Assembly (NCBI GenBank): GCA_964017155.1
Contig: OZ024866.1
Span: 20,777,826 to 20,841,825 of the forward strand
DNA from: Oasisia sp. SBJ-2009
Lineage: Eukaryota; Annelida; Polychaeta; Sabellida; Siboglinidae
DNA length: 64,000 bases
Direction: 5' to 3'
This document shows, piece by piece, positions 11,168-20,707 of this stretch (positions are counted from its first letter, which is position 1; every line of letters begins with the position of its first letter). The translations under genes and the position numbers were made by a program. Below the pieces are notes generated by a model. The model had not been told where the DNA came from. It was given only the letters and a program-made list of their open reading frames with translations, and did not search any database.

Positions 11168-12438
11168 CTGTCTAATTAAAACAAAGCATTGCGATGGTTG
11201 CAGCCTGGTGTTGACGCAATGTGATTTCTGCCCAGTGCTCTGACTGTTCAAGTGAAGAAATTCAAATAAGCGCGGGTAAATATTAGGGATGGGACGATAC
11301 ATATTTTAAATTTTCGGTTCGATTTTCGATATTTGACCCATGGTTCGATATATTCACGATACTTTTTACAACCACGCCACCTATCACACAACATTTTTAA
11401 TGAACAATTTTAAGTGCAGTACAGTGGAACCCCTCATTTAAGACCGCCCCCCCAGATCAGAGTGGGCGGTCTTAAAAGAGGGGTGGTCTCTCGTGAGGGG
11501 TTTGCAACATTCAACACTAGGGGGCGTTTACAACAACTAACATCAACACTAGGGGGCGCTTACAACCACTAAGTAATAATATACATAAAATAAAAAGGAT
11601 AAAATAATAAATTAGACAACATAAAAATAAAAAAATTAAAATGATTCTGTTTATTTTATGTGTGACACGTTTCAGTATAAGTTTACTTTTGAATCGTTTT
11701 TTTTTAAATAATATCTGATAAAGAGTATCCTCACTTTCAATTGTTTTTTTAATAATATTTGATATAAATACTATTCTCAGTTAATTTATTTCAAATTCGG
11801 CCTGAGTGGCTAAAAAGTGCTGCCACCTCACGGCATCTGGGTAATCGCACCGCGGTCGCCATTTTGTTTTTCTTTTTAGTGCCGCAAAACGATCTTTTAC
11901 TTTCTGATCTAATCATGAAAACGACCTCCTACAGCCACGAAACTTCCTCTCTAATAACTCATATTACATATACATACGCTAGGTCATAAAATTAAATCAT
12001 TTAAATTGCTGTGACGAATAATATTTACAAAACAAAATCTTGCTAAACTAAAGTCGACATCGCCGGCGGCGGCGACTGTTACGCGAAGGCCGTCGTAGCC
12101 TGGGGTAGGCGTAGCCGTAGATTACCGTAGCGTTACGTCGATATTTTATCGCGGTGTCGCTAAATCTGGATTCCGGTTTTACCCTAAACTAACCTAATAC
12201 TTAGCCTAAGTTTCTAAACTTTAATCGTACACAAGTTTCTCAGTGGTGGCCATGTTCGCCATGTACGGAAACACCGATTAGGCGAATGACGATGTGCCAT
12301 TTACCAAAATCGAAAAAAAAACGCGGTACGCAAACTGACGACGGTGCACCGAACCGTGAGCCTTAAAACCGTGAATACCGTGAACCGCGATTAATCGTCC
12401 CATCCCTAGTAAATATCGGGAGTAACTATGACTCTCTT
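11168..12438 (+). rRNA. 28S rDNA fragment upstream of the R2 site, split by a hAT-like element
   Basis: Bases 11168-11283 read CTGTCTAATTAAAACAAAGC, GTGTTGACGCAATGTGATTT, CTGCCCAGTGCTCTG, AAGTGAAGAAATTCAA and GCGCGGGTAAA. After the hAT-like insert (11284-12408), 12409-12438 continue with CGGGAGTAACTATGACTCTCTT. This is the conserved 28S sequence ending at the R2 insertion point. Substitutions, several at CpG positions, show it is no longer constrained. The second R2 starts at the next base. The AAGG normally between CTCTCTT and TAGCC is absent from the window. Confidence 0.93.
11284..12408 (+). mobile_element. hAT-like non-autonomous element, copy A
   Basis: The ends are TAGGGATGGGACGATAC and TTAATCGTCCCATCCCTA, inverted over about 15 bp. 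A perfect 8-bp target duplication gtaaatat lies at 11276-11283 and 12409-12416. Eight-bp duplications and this type of terminus fit the hAT superfamily. No transposase is encoded. Inside is a hairpin, 11430-11449 pairing with 11464-11483 (19 of 20), beginning cccctcatttaagacc. A second copy lies at 40257-41577 with about 196 bp more. The target is the 28S fragment, which reads through once the insert is removed. Confidence 0.93.
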
Positions 12439-12517
12439 GGGTCGGGATGGCAGAACTACTTCCACGTAGTCCGACCTGGTTGCCACTCTTAAGTGAGCGA
12501 TAGCTAAGCGTTCCGTC
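12439..12517 (+). ncRNA. HDV-like self-cleaving ribozyme at the R2 5' end
   Basis: The bases fold as a nested double pseudoknot. P1 is 12439-12445 with 12471-12477 (7 bp, with the expected G-U wobble at the cleavage base 12439). P2 is 12446-12450 with 12513-12517. P3 is 12455-12459 with 12466-12470, and its loop contains the CC (12462-12463) that pairs with GG (12478-12479) as P1.1. P4 is about 12480-12500. The joining strand contains GCTAAG (12503-12508), whose C at 12504 is the expected catalytic cytosine. The helix order and the GGGTCGG/CCGACCT P1 match HDV-family ribozymes, which are known at R2 5' ends, where they release the element from the 28S co-transcript. Predicted cleavage is between 12438 and 12439. 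The fold was worked out by hand. Confidence 0.86.
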
Positions 12518-12575
12518 CCTCACCGTTGGGCGAGTTTTTTCCTAGCGGTGTTGTAAGCGCACGTAATCGTGTCCC

Positions 12576-13335
12576 ATGGCTGAATTTAATTCTTCAGCAA
12601 ATGATGTAGAGGGTGCCACTGCGCCCTTGAGCACAAGCTCAACCGCAGGTACGGGGGACGATCGTCCCAGTGTAGAGGACCTGCCGGGCACAGCCTTCTG
12701 TGAGTTGTGTGGGATGAGGTTTGGGAGTGGCCGGGGTCTGTCACTACACCAAAGAAGCAGGCACTGCGAATGGTACCATGAAGAAAAAGGGGCTGGCTTT
12801 TGTCAGGCCGGGGTGGTCCAGAGACGAGATAGTACTCCTGGTGAGAGCGGAGATCCATCTGGTATGGGAGGCGAGGAGGAGAGGTCAGGAGGAGGGTAGA
12901 GTCAGAGTGAACGCTGATTTGTGTCGGCGATTCCCTAGTAAGAAAAGGGATTCTATCGTGAATGTAAGAAACACGAAGAATTATAGAGACCTGAGGTCCA
13001 GGTTAGAAGGTACAATGATTGAGGAGTTGGAGTTGGAGTGTGAGCCCGTACCAGAGGTAGTGAGTGAGCCCGTTCCAGACAGCGGAAGTGGTGGTAGTGA
13101 GGGCATGGTGATGGGAGAAGGAAGGAGGGAAGTGGAACTGTCAGAGATCGCGGAAGGAGACGATCGGAGGAGATGAATCTGAGCATCGAGTCAGCCATGT
13201 AATCCCCGGCAGGGAGACGCGAGTCAAACTGTCGGAGAGGGCGGTGGAAGGACGGTGGCTGGACAAGAGGAAGAAAATACAGCATGGAAAAGCAAACTGA
13301 GAGAGGAACTGGTGTGTGCTCAGGGGTACCTGCTG
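12576..13335 (+). pseudogene. R2 N-terminal region: C2H2 zinc finger and Myb-like domain
   Basis: From ATG 12576 the frame encodes an acidic Ser/Thr-rich leader, then FCELCGMRFGSGRGLSLHQR with Cys at 12699 and 12708 and His at 12747 and 12762, a C2H2 finger like that of R2 proteins. A shift within the gaagaaaaagggg run (about 12778-12790) moves to the next frame, which continues GLAFVRPGWSRDEIVLLV and later NVRNTKNYRDLRSRL, the R2 Myb-like domain. These domains bind the 28S target DNA. The frame stops at 13174-13176. A further frame (about 13280-13335) reads WKSKLREELVCAQGYL before a break. The single finger suggests the R2-D type. Confidence 0.85.
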
Positions 13336-13802
13336 TGTATGTGAGTGGGGATGGAGGATCTACAGAGTCTTCCATAGGAGCACTGCCAGTTGGCAGTAGC
13401 TAGACAGATCTGTGTGTTAGACTGTTGTCTTGTATTATCAATGCGTTATTTTGCCTCGTATATGCGCCATTATATTCTAATGAGAATCTGCGGGTAGTAA
13501 TTTTGCTTTATGTTCACTTGTTAATTTGTTTAATTTGTTAGTAATATTTTAGTAATAGTTTGTCACGTGTGTTATTCAGTTATGTATCACCCGAGTGAGT
13601 AAATTATCTTTTTTTAAGCAATCTGAGGATATTATATTTTATTGAGGGCATTAGCCCTCTGGTTGATAATTGTACACCAAATAATGTCATGTTGTCTATG
13701 ACAACTGACTCAAGTGAGGGCAGTAGCCCTCAGGTTGAAGATTGTACTTTGCTCCCATCTAATGTATCACTTGTTGATGAAACGTTTTGTAATGAATCGG
13801 TT
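13333..13802 (+). other. 470-bp insertion bounded by a 28-bp direct duplication
   Basis: The R2 coding words for ELVCAQGYL occur twice, at 13305-13332 and 13803-13830 (28 bp, one mismatch). The 470 bp between them are AT-rich and not R2-like. They include a 72-bp tandem repeat (gagggcattagccctc at 13644 and gagggcagtagccctc at 13716). A duplication of this size with an intervening insert fits a target-primed retrotransposition event or a tandem duplication plus insertion; I cannot name the insert. Confidence 0.55.
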
Positions 13803-14250
13803 GGAACTGGTGTGCGCTCAGGGGTACCTGGCCGGGATGGACTCGTTGGAGTTCATGGACTTCCAGCCGGGCAAGTTGAGCCATGAGCACTGGGAGATGT
13901 TGGATAAGGAATACCAATGGTGGGTCGAGCTAGATCTGCGCTCGTCCCACAGAAGGAAGGGACCACGCCGACGGGCAAAATGCCGGGAGGCTACTGGTCG
14001 GAAGGAAGCGGCTGGCCCGGCAGAAACCGGGGGAAGGAGAAAGCAGAGCAGGACCGTGTACGCTCGAGTACAAAATCTGTTCCGCTATAATAGAGTGACT
14101 GTTCGGGCAAGGTCTTGAGTGGGGAATGGCGCAGCTAGGAAACGCTGAGCATCCCTCTAGAGGATCAAGTGGTCTTCTGGAACCGGGTGTTCGGGGAAGA
14201 ATCTGTCCCAGATACGCGTCTAGTTCGTCCTCAAGGCATGGTACTGTGAG
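13803..14250 (+). pseudogene. R2 linker between Myb domain and RT
   Basis: After the duplication the frame reads ELVCAQGYLAGMDSLEFMDF, an acidic segment with EHWEMLDKEYQWWVELD, then an Arg/Lys-rich stretch and RTVYARVQNLFRYNRVTVRA, ending at a TGA (14116-14118). The basic segment followed by Y-x-R-x-Q-x-L-F occupies the position of the conserved region upstream of RT in R2. Coding resemblance continues with lost frame to about 14250. Confidence 0.7.
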
Positions 14251-14253
14251 GCC

Positions 14254-15597
14254 TTGTGCAACCCATCCCAGCTGAGGAGATCTTCTCAACCCTACGTAAA
14301 ACCAAAGACAGCAGTAGGGCTTGACAGGATCTCGCGCAAAGAAATATCAAACCTGAATCCTCGCGCCCTCCAAGCGCACTTCAACCTCTGGTTGTATGCT
14401 GATTACCAGCCCGTGGAATTTCGCCGTAGCCGAACGATGTTGATACCGAAGGTTGCGGAACTTTCCGGACATGGCCAGTTCAGGCCGATCGTCATTGTTC
14501 CTTCATCTCTCGCATGTTTCACAGGCGCCTGGCCGAGCGGTTGTCTGGGCTCCTCGAGTTCCAGTCCCGGCAGAGAGCCTTTGTAAAGGGTGATGGCATC
14601 GCGGACAATGTGTTTCTACTGAGATGCCTGCTAAGGGACACATGCGAGGACCTTAAGCCTATGTGCCTGGCGTTCCTGGACGTGTCCAAAGTGTACAACT
14701 CAGTGTCCCACGCTACACTCGTTTTGGCCGCTGAGAGAATGGGCCCTTCATCAGCTACCTGAGGACATTGTATTCGAAGGCGTCGACGGTGTTGCACGTC
14801 GATGGCCGGTTTAGTGACCCCATGAAGCAGAACCGGGGGTCCGGCAGGGCGATCCGTTATCGCCCTTGCTGCTTAACTACGTCATTGACTGGGCATTGGT
14901 GTCTCTGGATCCAGAGATGGGAAAGGTGGTTGGTGGGTCCCTCGGTTGAACCACCTGGCTTTCGCTGATGATGTTGTCATCATCGCGGAGTCGGTGGTTG
15001 GCCTCCAGCACCTCTGCGGCCAATTCGAGCGATCGCTGGGACGCTGTGGCCTAACGCTGAACGTTGACAAGTGCAGGACGCTGAGGATTGCCACGGATGG
15101 CAAGGCGAAACGTTGGGTGTGCGATCCCACCCCCTTCGTGTCCCTGGCAGGCGGGCTGATGGCCGCGGTGTCTATTGCCCATGCCTAAAAGTACCTCGGG
15201 GTGCATATCAGCGCAAGAGAGTGTGACTCAACGCCAGAGGAAATATTGACGAGAGGCCTTAACCAGCTTAAAGCTGCGCCTCTAAAACCTCAACAGAGGT
15301 TGTACATGGTCAGGAGCCACCTCTTACCAAAGCTCCATCACAAGTTGGTACTGTCAAGAACCAGAGGTGGTGTCCTGAACCGTCTAGACAGATTGGTTCG
15401 AAAGAGTGTGAGGTCATGGTTAAAACGTCCTCATGATGCATTCATCCATAGCGATGTAAAGCACGGCGGGTTAGGGATCCCGGCATTAAGGCTGACCATC
15501 CCATTCATGAAAAGCGCTAGACTTCGCCGTCTAGCCGCGCTGCGGGACCCAGTGTTCGTGGCGCTGGTCGCGTCCTCCCGTACCTTCGCGAAGGAGG
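14254..15597 (+). pseudogene. R2 reverse transcriptase domain, element 2
   Basis: With three to five frameshifts the region encodes VGLDRISRKEI, SRTMLIPK, RQRAFVKGDGIADNVFLL, AFLDVSKVYNSVSH (usual KAFDSVSH changed to KVYNSVSH), RQGDPLSPLLLNYVIDWAL, LAFADDVVIIAES (FADD box at 14961-14972), LTLNVDKC, a KYLGVHIS segment after a stop at 15186-15188, AAPLKPQQRLYMVRSHLLPK and GGLGIPALRLTIPFMKS. This is the full R2 RT plus thumb. The frame is broken near 14310, 14500, 14757 and 14945. The coding sequence reaches SRTFAKEV at 15597, where a TTAA element is inserted; it resumes in frame at 16637. Confidence 0.88.
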
Positions 15598-15601
15598 TTA
15601 A

Positions 15602-16635
15602 CCCATTAGACCCCACGCGTCCGAAAGCGTCCGGGTCGCTCCTCCCCAGAGCGCCCGAAAGCGTCCGACACGGAAAAAGCCTCCAGCGGTGGCCCCATCT
15701 TGCGGATACTTATGAGACTAATTCCCACTGATTGCTTGATATCTTAGCTATGAATCCTGGGTAATTTTGACATGGGTTCGCATTGAAAAAATTCAAGTTT
15801 TTCGTGATTGAAGTTCATCATCTGTGGACCTCCAAAAATGGCGGCGTCTTGGACATCGTAGCTGTTTACTACTGATTAAGTTTATGCATATATATCGTTG
15901 GATTTGGACACTTCTGGCATTGAACTGAAGGTAAGTTTACATTACGTTCGAAATACAACTGAATGAGCGATAAAATGAATGATCGGAGCTTTGTTTATGT
16001 TTCGTTGTCCAAGTTGGGTGACCACCAGTCAGGTTTTTTAGCACCGAAACTGTTGATTATGTCGTGATATATGACAATTAGGTGTTTTATTATAACAAAT
16101 CATTAGGTAACATTGTCAATTTTCCTAATGGTTGACATTTTGTTGTTTCAGGTTTCAAAATGCCAGTGATCCATGATGTCAACATACACATTGGCATGAC
16201 ACAGACGTCACATATAGGATGATGACAACCAAGATAGTAGTCTTGCAAAGCTGTGTTTCCTGTCCATATTCAGACAAAATGAACTGATTTATATAGTACT
16301 ATGTCTAAACAAGGCAGAGCATGTGTAAATAGAACAATTATAATACATTTTATGTGAATAAAACGTCATATTCTACTATATTGTTGTCCAGAATAGTAAT
16401 GTTCTATGTTTGTCACCTTCATATTACAATATATTTTTTACCAACATACACCATAATTACACCATTTTAAAGATAATTAAATGAACATCAAAATAAACAC
16501 AACTTGCAATTATAGAAAATCAGTAGTTTTGAAGATACAGCTTAAAATGTGCAAGCACCCCGAATTGGTGAAATCAGTGGCTGCAGCTTGGGGAACAGGA
16601 GCACAAGTCAATTTAAACGGCTGGGGTCTAATGGG
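15602..16635 (+). mobile_element. piggyBac-like TTAA element 1 (1,034 bp)
   Basis: Perfect 14-bp inverted ends, cccattagacccca at 15602-15615 and its complement at 16622-16635, are flanked by TTAA at 15598-15601 and 16636-16639. TTAA duplication with ends starting CCC is the hallmark of piggyBac-type elements. Removing the element with one TTAA restores an uninterrupted R2 frame (TFAKEVKRCGDPAVRVGD). It has no transposase. Two similar-sized TTAA elements lie at 43287-44317 and 47623-48666. The apparent C-terminal extension of the R2 frame to 15731 is read-through into this element. Confidence 0.92.
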
Positions 16636-16636
16636 T

Positions 16637-17438
16637 TAAGAGGTGCGGAGACCCCGCGGTAAGGGTCGGTGACGTGACTGTCACATCCGTGCCCGCCGCG
16701 AAGGAAGCCCTAGCAGAGCAACTGCACGGCTCTGCCGACGGGTATGGTTTGCGTTCCAGCGCCGGGGTCCCGTACGTGCATTCATGGATGTCGGATGGCA
16801 CGGCCTTGATGTCGGGATCCGCATTTATCCACGCCACTCAGATACGTGGCGCCACAGTCGCAACGAAGAAAAGGGCGGCGAGGGGACGTCCCGATGCCGA
16901 TACAGCATGTGATTGTTGTGGGCGGACAGAGACACTGGGGCATGTACTCCAGGTTTGTCATAGAACTTGGGGGTCTCGAATTAAACGACATGACGCCCTT
17001 ATGGAGAAGCTTCTCCAGGCTTTGGAGATCCGCGGCGGGTCAATTGTGCGCGCTCCGGTTATTCCTGTGGTAGGTAGTTCCCCACAGATACCGGATGGGG
17101 TGATCTACTTCCAATCCCACTGCTGGGTTGTCGATGCGTCGGTTGTTGCAGACAATGCTGACGTCGATAACGCCCATCTGAGCAAGTGTGCGAAGTATGA
17201 TACCCCGACTGTCCGCGACTGGTGCCAGTCGAACTGGCCTTCTCATATGGGCGGCCATGGAAATGTTCGGTTCGGGGCCCTAATTTTCAATTGGCGCAGA
17301 GTCATGTCCCGGCTGTCCGCCCGCATGTGCGATTTATTAAAGGTTAACAGATCGGTTCAGAAAGTTATGGCGGTATGTGTCGTAGAACACGGATGGAGGA
17401 TGTACCGCGAATTCCACCGTTCCACAGCATGGAACTAA
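16637..17438 (+). pseudogene. R2 CCHC knuckle and endonuclease, element 2
   Basis: This is the longest intact R2 segment. It contains VPAAKEALAEQLHGSADGYG, MSDGTALMSGSAFIHA, the knuckle C-D-C-C-x7-H-x4-C at 16908-16958 (CDCCGRTETLGHVLQVC) followed by HRTWGSRIKRHD, then IPDGVIYFQSHCWVVDASVV and the LSKCAKYD segment of the restriction-like nuclease, ending at TAA 17436-17438. Spacing and motifs agree with R2: the knuckle helps bind RNA or DNA, and the nuclease cuts the 28S site. The nuclease PD is preserved as IPD. The segment is open for 254 codons although the rest of the element is broken. Confidence 0.92.
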
Positions 17439-17654
17439 CTCGGCGGGTGACGCCACTGGAGATGGCCCCCCATAGCTCACATGTGTGAGGCTGATCACTT
17501 GCCGGAAAGTGACAATGCAGATCCTCGGGTAGATGTATTTGTTAGATTACAATTGTAAGAACTGATGATTATTATGTTATATTATAATTTACGATATTTG
17601 TTTAGTCTTGCAATTGTATAATGTTTGTTATTTACCCTTGAGTTGATTAAAAAT

Positions 17655-17795
17655 CTGCGAATGCAGAAAACTGTGCTCAGTTTGGTCAATTTTGAGGGGC
17701 AGAACACATGCATGCATTTTAAAAGAGCCTGAGATATGTTTTTTTGACGAAATTTTATCAGCGTATCAGTGACATGACTGCAGTGATTGTGTTAA
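17655..17795 (+). repeat. Dispersed 140-bp repeat R-G, copy 1
   Basis: Begins ctgcgaatgcagaaaactgt and ends ctgcagtgattgtgttaaa. A copy with about 10% difference lies at 26163-26305 in the same orientation. It is non-coding. The start resembles the CCCTGCGA end of the TTAA element at 47623, and TTAA occurs at both borders here, so it may be a decayed end of such an element. Confidence 0.7.
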
Positions 17796-18070
17796 ACAAA
17801 TTCTCAGGTCCAGTTTCCTTATTAGTGAAGGCTCTTAATGTAATAAATTTTCACATCTGGACAAAAGCATGACATTTGGCACAGATGACCTCCATGCCAT
17901 ACTATTTCAGAATTTTGATGGAAGCAACCTGAGATTTTGATGCTTCCACCATTTTTTGCAATATTCAAAATGGCTGCCATCAAAAATAAAAATCTTACTT
18001 TTCCATATTTCATGAACAGTTTCACATAAAACATTAACATTAGGCTTAATGTATACATATCCGGGTATTT
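17796..18070 (+). other. Unassigned spacer
   Basis: AT-rich, with a minus-strand 101-residue frame that lacks recognisable motifs. No feature supported. Confidence 0.45.
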
Positions 18071-18394
18071 AGGGGCTTTATGCAGGATCAAATTATTGCC
18101 AGTCACATGTTTTGGTTTGCCAGTCACATGTTTTGGTGGACACGTTGATGTTAACTGTTAAGCTAGTTTATAAACTTTCAAATTGTGCCTGATGACCTGA
18201 AATGGGCTACAAACACACATTTGACACCATTTACTTTCAAGGCATAACTATCAATATCTATGGTTTTGGAAGACCTTTTTTTTTGCTCCTTCATTTTTTG
18301 CCCGTCCACAACCCGTCCTCCATATTTCTACCCGTCCATATTCGTTTTTACCCGTCCAAATGACGGGTGGATGGGTCTCTAGATAAAGCTATGC
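18071..18394 (+). repeat. Dispersed repeat R-A, copy 1
   Basis: A roughly 320-bp non-coding repeat running from ggggctttatgcaggatcaa to cgggtctct-like sequence and ataaagctatg. It contains a run of cccgtccat/cccgtcc words. Other full copies are at 38066-38355 (+) and 42844-43157 (-), and diverged relatives are at 34085-34260 and 52145-52830. The ends carry a short inverted GGCTTTAT/ATAAAGCT, so it may be a small DNA element. Confidence 0.8.
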
Positions 18395-18503
18395 GGGTAT
18401 TATAATTTTAAATATGGTATATTTGGACTTATCCGACATTCACATCCCCCATTTTTAAAGATGTCGGCCGTGTTCACTAATGTTGCTATATCTGATCATG
18501 TAT

Positions 18504-20699
18504 TAGTGCTGGTTCGATACCAGGTTTTGTTCGATACCGATCGATACCTGAATTTTGTTCGATACTCGATACTCGATACTTACGTTGTAAGTCTAATATT
18601 CAGATAGAACACAGTTCCCAGTAGAAACAGTATGCAACAGAAGTAGTGCTGGTTCGATACCAGAATTCTTCGATACCGATCGATATATTGCTGGTTCGAT
18701 ACCAGAATTCTTCGATATCAATCGATACCAGATTTTTATTCGATTCTCAAAATTTACTTTGTAAGTGTAATTCAGTACAGTAGAGATCTCCAAAGAAACA
18801 CACTACTATCCACTTAAACTAATGGCACAGAAACACACACAATTTTTCACTTACAAGTAGGGAAATATGTGATAATTTTATAGTCATGCAAACAATGATT
18901 AAAATGCAATTTTCATTTTATGTAAGTAAACAAACAACAGTTTCAATATAATTGATTACTGTTGTAAAACTAAAAGGTAACTGTAATATAAAATTAAAAC
19001 AATAAAGACAACTGCAATAAAATACCTAGTGACAAATAAATTCATCAATTGCACTGAATTATTTTTAATTAATAACAGTACTTCACCCCAGCTGTTTGTA
19101 AATACACTATAATATAGCAGCTTAATTTCAATTCAATGTGTCTCCTAAAGTGACCATCAACAAATACAGCTAAAACATAACATACAAATAATATGTTATT
19201 ATTATATTAAATATAAATACACCTATCACTTATTATAGTGCCACTGCCAGCACAGCTGCACACTCACTGTTATAACTGTTTTATAATTAATTGTATCGTA
19301 AAGATAATTGTGATTTAACATATATTAATAAAAATTACAATTGCACTTCCCAGTTCACACAATTTTTTTTATATAAAACTTAAATTACCACGTTATCAAT
19401 AACAAGCCCCATAATGTTTTTGCAACTGTTTTCAAGAACCGGTCAGTTTCTTCCTCTACCTCTGGCTCTGCCAGGCAGTGGTGAATCTGTTTGGCCACTG
19501 CCAGTGACTGGCAGTGTCACAGTGAGTGACAGTAGATGCAGTAAGCACATCGTCATCGTTAATCAGTCGCGTCGTGTATGTCACTTCTTGGCGATGTTTG
19601 CCGCAGTTACTTAGTAGATTCGGCATCCGATGGCGATTCGCTTCGAATGTAACTAGATGTCCATTGCTCGCTCACTGTCGAATATTTCGATAGAATACGT
19701 TCTCGAGTCAATGGCAATGGCGGGCAATGCGACGTTGCCCACGACGTCGACGACGCCATACGATGAAAATTGATCATCACGTTTTGATAGCTTCTTGAAT
19801 GGTGTCAGGTTTCGTCAAATTCGATGTATTTCCCCCGCTATCTTTGAGACGCCTCTAGCACAGCAGACACTCTTTGTTGGAAAACTGCCAAATTATTAGC
19901 GATGAACGTTGCGACTTGTTGTCGTTCGCCTTGGTTGTGGGCATCGTTTACGGCAAATGGTGGCGCCATCAAACGGAACCCGGATAAACATAACCTCCGC
20001 ATCGCGCTCGAATAAATATTTATATTAATATTATTATTAAACTAGTTTCATAAATACTAGTGCGTGCAATAAACACTCTATACAAATACTATAGGATGTG
20101 TGTTTTTGTACGCGTAACCGTAAATAAAGTAGGGAGAAAGATGGCATGGTACTGCCACCAAACGAGAGCGTCACATACGAACTTTGGTTTGGGTAACGAA
20201 GCTAAGTGAAGTCTGACCTACGCTAAGCCTAAGATAGCACACAGAAAACAGTTATTTTAGAGACTAATTCTACAATAAAGTTTTAGAAAACAATTCACAT
20301 TTTATGTTATATTATTTTTTAAACAACCACGCCTTAGTCAATTTAGGCTACGAAGCGCTGTAGTGATAGCTCCTGTAAACAACGTCGTCACCAACAACGA
20401 TGTTGCGCCTTCGCATCGACTTCGTCGAATGGACTCGGTGTCGAGTATCGAAATATCGAAGGTATCGAAGGTATCGAAGGTATCGAAGGTATCGAAGGTA
20501 TCGAAGGTATCGAAGGTATCGAAGGTATCGAAGGTATCGTAGGTATCGTAGGTATCGAAAGTATCGAAAGTATCGAAGGTATCGAATAGTGGGCGTTCGA
20601 TACCAAAAATATCGAAGTATCGCGATACCACTAAATATCGGTATCGAACTTTCGCAAGTATCGCGATACTTCGATATTTTTGGTATCGAACCAGCACTA
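18504..20699 (+). mobile_element. hAT-like element with TIR TAGTGCTGGTTCGATACCA
   Basis: The ends TAGTGCTGGTTCGATACCA (18504) and TGGTATCGAACCAGCACTA (to 20699) are inverted complements. They are flanked by a perfect 8-bp duplication, tcatgtat, at 18496-18503 and 20700-20707. The 2,196-bp interior is AT-rich and has no recognisable transposase. Extra copies of the terminal motif lie just inside the left end (18648-18740). A 9-bp satellite made of the terminal GGTATCGAA word lies near the right end (20455-20588). It inserted at or next to the junction of a dispersed repeat (left flank) and a LINE tail (right flank). Confidence 0.9.
20455..20588 (+). repeat. 9-bp satellite (GGTATCGAA)n
   Basis: About 15 tandem units of ggtatcgaa with a few gtaggtatc and aaagtatcg variants. 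The unit matches the subterminal sequence of the surrounding hAT-like element. The long open frames on both strands (RYRRYR or FDTFDT) result from the 9-bp period, not from a gene. Confidence 0.95.
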
Positions 20700-20707
20700 T
20701 CATGTAT

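Larger units (their letters stand above)
12439..17650 (+). mobile_element. R2 retrotransposon, element 2 (5' complete, 3' flank lost)
   Basis: It begins exactly at the R2 site in the 28S fragment (ACTCTCTT then GGGTCGGG). The order is ribozyme/5' UTR (12439-12575), C2H2 finger, Myb-like domain, linker, RT, a piggyBac-like insert (15602-16635), CCHC knuckle and endonuclease to the stop at 17436-17438, then an AT-rich 3' UTR to about 17650. The protein has one visible N-terminal C2H2 finger, as in the single-finger R2 clade. Several frameshifts make it inactive. No 28S sequence follows its 3' end; a dispersed repeat starts at about 17655. The right boundary is therefore approximate. Confidence 0.92.

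Noticed and set aside
15201..15731. R2 frame continuing to 15731
   Set aside because: From 15602 the frame runs into the TTAA element; the R2 reading resumes at 16637.
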